From assembly GCA_022316685.1 (NCBI GenBank), contig JAKJHU010000026.1, positions 5,394,501 to 5,458,500 on the forward strand: 64,000 bases of DNA, given 5' to 3'. A model generated the notes under the pieces. It made no database searches. It worked only from the letters and a program-made list of their open reading frames with translations, and was not told the origin of the DNA. Position 1 is the stretch's first letter. Each line of letters opens with the position of its first letter. A program made the translations under genes and the position numbers. This document shows, one piece after another, positions 62,281-64,000 of the stretch. Origin of the DNA: Progne subis subis (taxonomy: Eukaryota; Chordata; Aves; Passeriformes; Hirundinidae).

Positions 62281-62412
62281 ACTATTTGTTTATTTTTAAG
62301 TTTAAGCCTGCTTTACTTTTCTCCTAATCTTTCTCCCACAAAAAGAGAATAAACACTAAAACCACTGCACTAAATTTAGCAACCAAAATTTAGCAAATAT
62401 AAAACCACTACA

Positions 62413-64000
62413 TTAATAGGTGTTTCTGCCTGGTTTTATTAAATTAGAACCATTGCAGGTGCCTAATTTTTGTTGTTGTTGTTGTTGTTGCTGTTAAAGT
62501 TTCACTCTGGGAAACCCTTAAAGTCAAATTTATCTTTATCTTTTTTATTACTATTTTCCCTTAATGACTTGGCATCTCAAGGCAGGAAACTGGAAAGCAG
62601 AAAGAGTCACAAATATAAGGCTGCAACACAAAACTATCAGTGAGTTCACAATTCCAGTTGCCAAAATATTTTGGCACCTCTTGATAAATTTTGTCAGAGA
62701 CATGGTACCAGACTGGATGTACATTTAAGCAGCTACTTGCTTGTGACTTCATGGCATTGCTTTCATAGACCCTGTCATGAGCTAAAACAGTTCAGTGGGA
62801 GGAAGTAGGTAAAAAGAAGGGGGGAAAAAAGCATGAAAAATAAAGGCATGAAACTATAGCGAAAAGACTAAGTATAGAGAAAGGAGATCACAGAAGTCAA
62901 TAAATCAGTCAGTCCAGGGTGGAGAAAATTGTGTCAAAGCCGTGAAAAAAGTAATCGAATGCAAAAAGTAGCAACAGAAGATTTCTGATGATCTAGTTGT
63001 TGTCCGTCACTCATGCTGTTCGCTCTCAGTAAATCGAAAGCTCAATTATTGTAATATATTCATTTTAGCATCTCAGTATGACTCTTGCTATTTAATCTAA
63101 AAATTGACTTTGAGTGAATGGCAGTCTCATTAACATGTTACAATCAACTGGAAAGAGGTGATTTTGAGAAATAGTCTTATAATTTAACAAAAGATTGTAT
63201 AAAAGAAAAATTAAATAGTGAGAGGGCTAGCACCTATTTTCATTCAGATGAAAAAATCTTATGTGATTTTTTATATCAATTGCAAAGGAAAGAACCTACA
63301 GTGATGTAAAAAGCCACAGGTGATTCAATGTCTACCTACCACTGCTGTACAGTTAACAAGACAGTACTATTTCACTAAATAATCACAGAAAAACAGAGAT
63401 TATCTAGTCCATGCCAGTTTACTTCAGAAATCCCTACTTCATTTCCTTCTGTAATGTGAATTCTGGTTTGGGCCTCTTTCCTTAAAGGTTATTTAGAGAT
63501 CAATATGATGGTTCTTACCTCCTATTAGCTGATCTGCTGTTGCAGAGCAAGTATTTGTTAGCTCTTATACACATGGCACCCGAAAAGCCATTCTTAAACT
63601 CCCCTGGAGCTATATTAGTAAAAATCAGTGTGCCAGAAATTCGAATTTGGGCTGTGGTATAATAAAACTATTCTGCACTTCTGATCCATCAATAATGTCT
63701 CATTTTGGACTCTCTCACTCAGATACCTTGGGGTATCTGAATACGGCTTCAGAACAACTGATTTATGTACTTGTACTTGGCACTACGTTACTTAAAAAAC
63801 TGTTTCACAAATTGATTTAGCATCTCTTTTAAGCAGTTGAACTGAAGTTCTCTGAAGAGTTACAAAGCTTGAGCTTTGCAATTTATTAGTAGATCTGAAA
63901 AAATGGACAGTCACTGCCATACAAGAGAGATTTTTTAGATGTCTCGATGTCTTCTGTTTCTGTTCTCGCCTGAGAATCAGGCATTGTTAAAATCAGACAT
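62413..64000. other. Unique AT-rich non-coding DNA to window end
   Basis: No gene is visible. It contains a (GTT)n microsatellite and a short sequence at 62773 that resembles the start of the family E LTR (see findings). A weak CR1-like 3' end near 63381-63420 was judged too short to annotate. Confidence 0.5.
62471..62490. repeat. (TGT)n / (GTT)n microsatellite
   Basis: About six GTT units follow a short T run. Simple trinucleotide repeat. Confidence 0.85.

Larger units (their letters stand above)
60914..62412 (+). mobile_element. Long solo LTR, family E copy 2 (1.50 kb)
   Basis: It starts TGTCATGAGCTAGCACAG and ends AAAACCACTACA. In order it has the block ATTAGCATCTGTTTTAGCCA, TTTGGGAAGTACCAATATAA with TATAAA at 61090-61095, a GC-rich CpG-containing segment (about 61140-61290), the block TTTAACCCTTTCCTGG (near 61535), and AATAAA at 62275-62280. 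These align with copy 1 along its length. No clean target duplication is visible (GGTGC left, TTAAT right). Near the 3' end the unit AAATTTAGCAA is duplicated (about 62372-62397), which copy 1 lacks. The 140-codon frame at 61152-61574 lies in the GC-rich part and has no recognised domain. Confidence 0.9.

Noticed and set aside
58446..62412. A provirus bounded by the two family E LTRs
   Set aside because: The LTRs are in opposite orientation and the 880-bp spacer has no retroviral content.
63381..63420. CR1 3' end on the minus strand (aatcacagaaaaacagag, attatctagtccatgcc)
   Set aside because: It resembles a worn CR1 tail but is only about 40 bp long, and the sequence after it does not continue the CR1 pattern.

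Overview
The window looks like AT-rich, gene-poor nuclear DNA from a bird, most likely a songbird (passerine). The evidence is the repeat content. There are several fragments of CR1 (chicken repeat 1) LINEs, recognised by their 3' ends built from ATTCTRTG octamers and by the C-terminal part of their ORF2. There are also solo long terminal repeats (LTRs) of endogenous retroviruses of types familiar from bird genomes. I found no exon set, RNA gene, operon, CRISPR array or prokaryotic feature. The short open frames in the window are chance frames, low-complexity frames, or pieces of decayed transposon ORFs. I read the window as intergenic or deep-intronic DNA.

Layout. Positions 1-4955 are unique AT-rich DNA with simple repeats. 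A minus-strand CR1 lies at 4956-5640, followed by about 10 kb of mostly unique DNA with a GC-rich patch near 6800-7240 and a poly-G tract at 11510. A second minus-strand CR1 with ORF2 remnants lies at 15476-16376, and a small CR1 3' end at 18150-18290. Two closely related minus-strand solo LTRs (family A) lie at 21728-22358 and 35730-36367. Between them are a different minus-strand LTR (family B, 29546-30137) and two CR1 3' ends (32080-32425 minus, 32576-32822 plus). From about 42290 to 44503 a plus-strand CR1 is split by an LTR (family C, distantly related to A). Another plus-strand CR1 ends at 48322. A compact LTR with a 6-bp target duplication (family D) lies at 48689-49080. The right end holds two 1.5-kb LTRs of one family (E) in opposite orientation, at 58446-60029 (minus, perfect CAATG target duplication) and 60914-62412 (plus).

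No genes work together here. The biology in the window is its transposon history: old truncated CR1 copies, LTR insertions (one nested in a CR1), reduction to solo LTRs, and growth of A-, T-, AC- and AT-rich simple repeats. The best leads are the long gap between the TATA box and the polyadenylation signal conserved in both family E LTRs, the nested LTR with a 162-bp tract lacking G, and the 48-bp strictly alternating purine-pyrimidine tract. I did not find convincing evidence of a new functional system.
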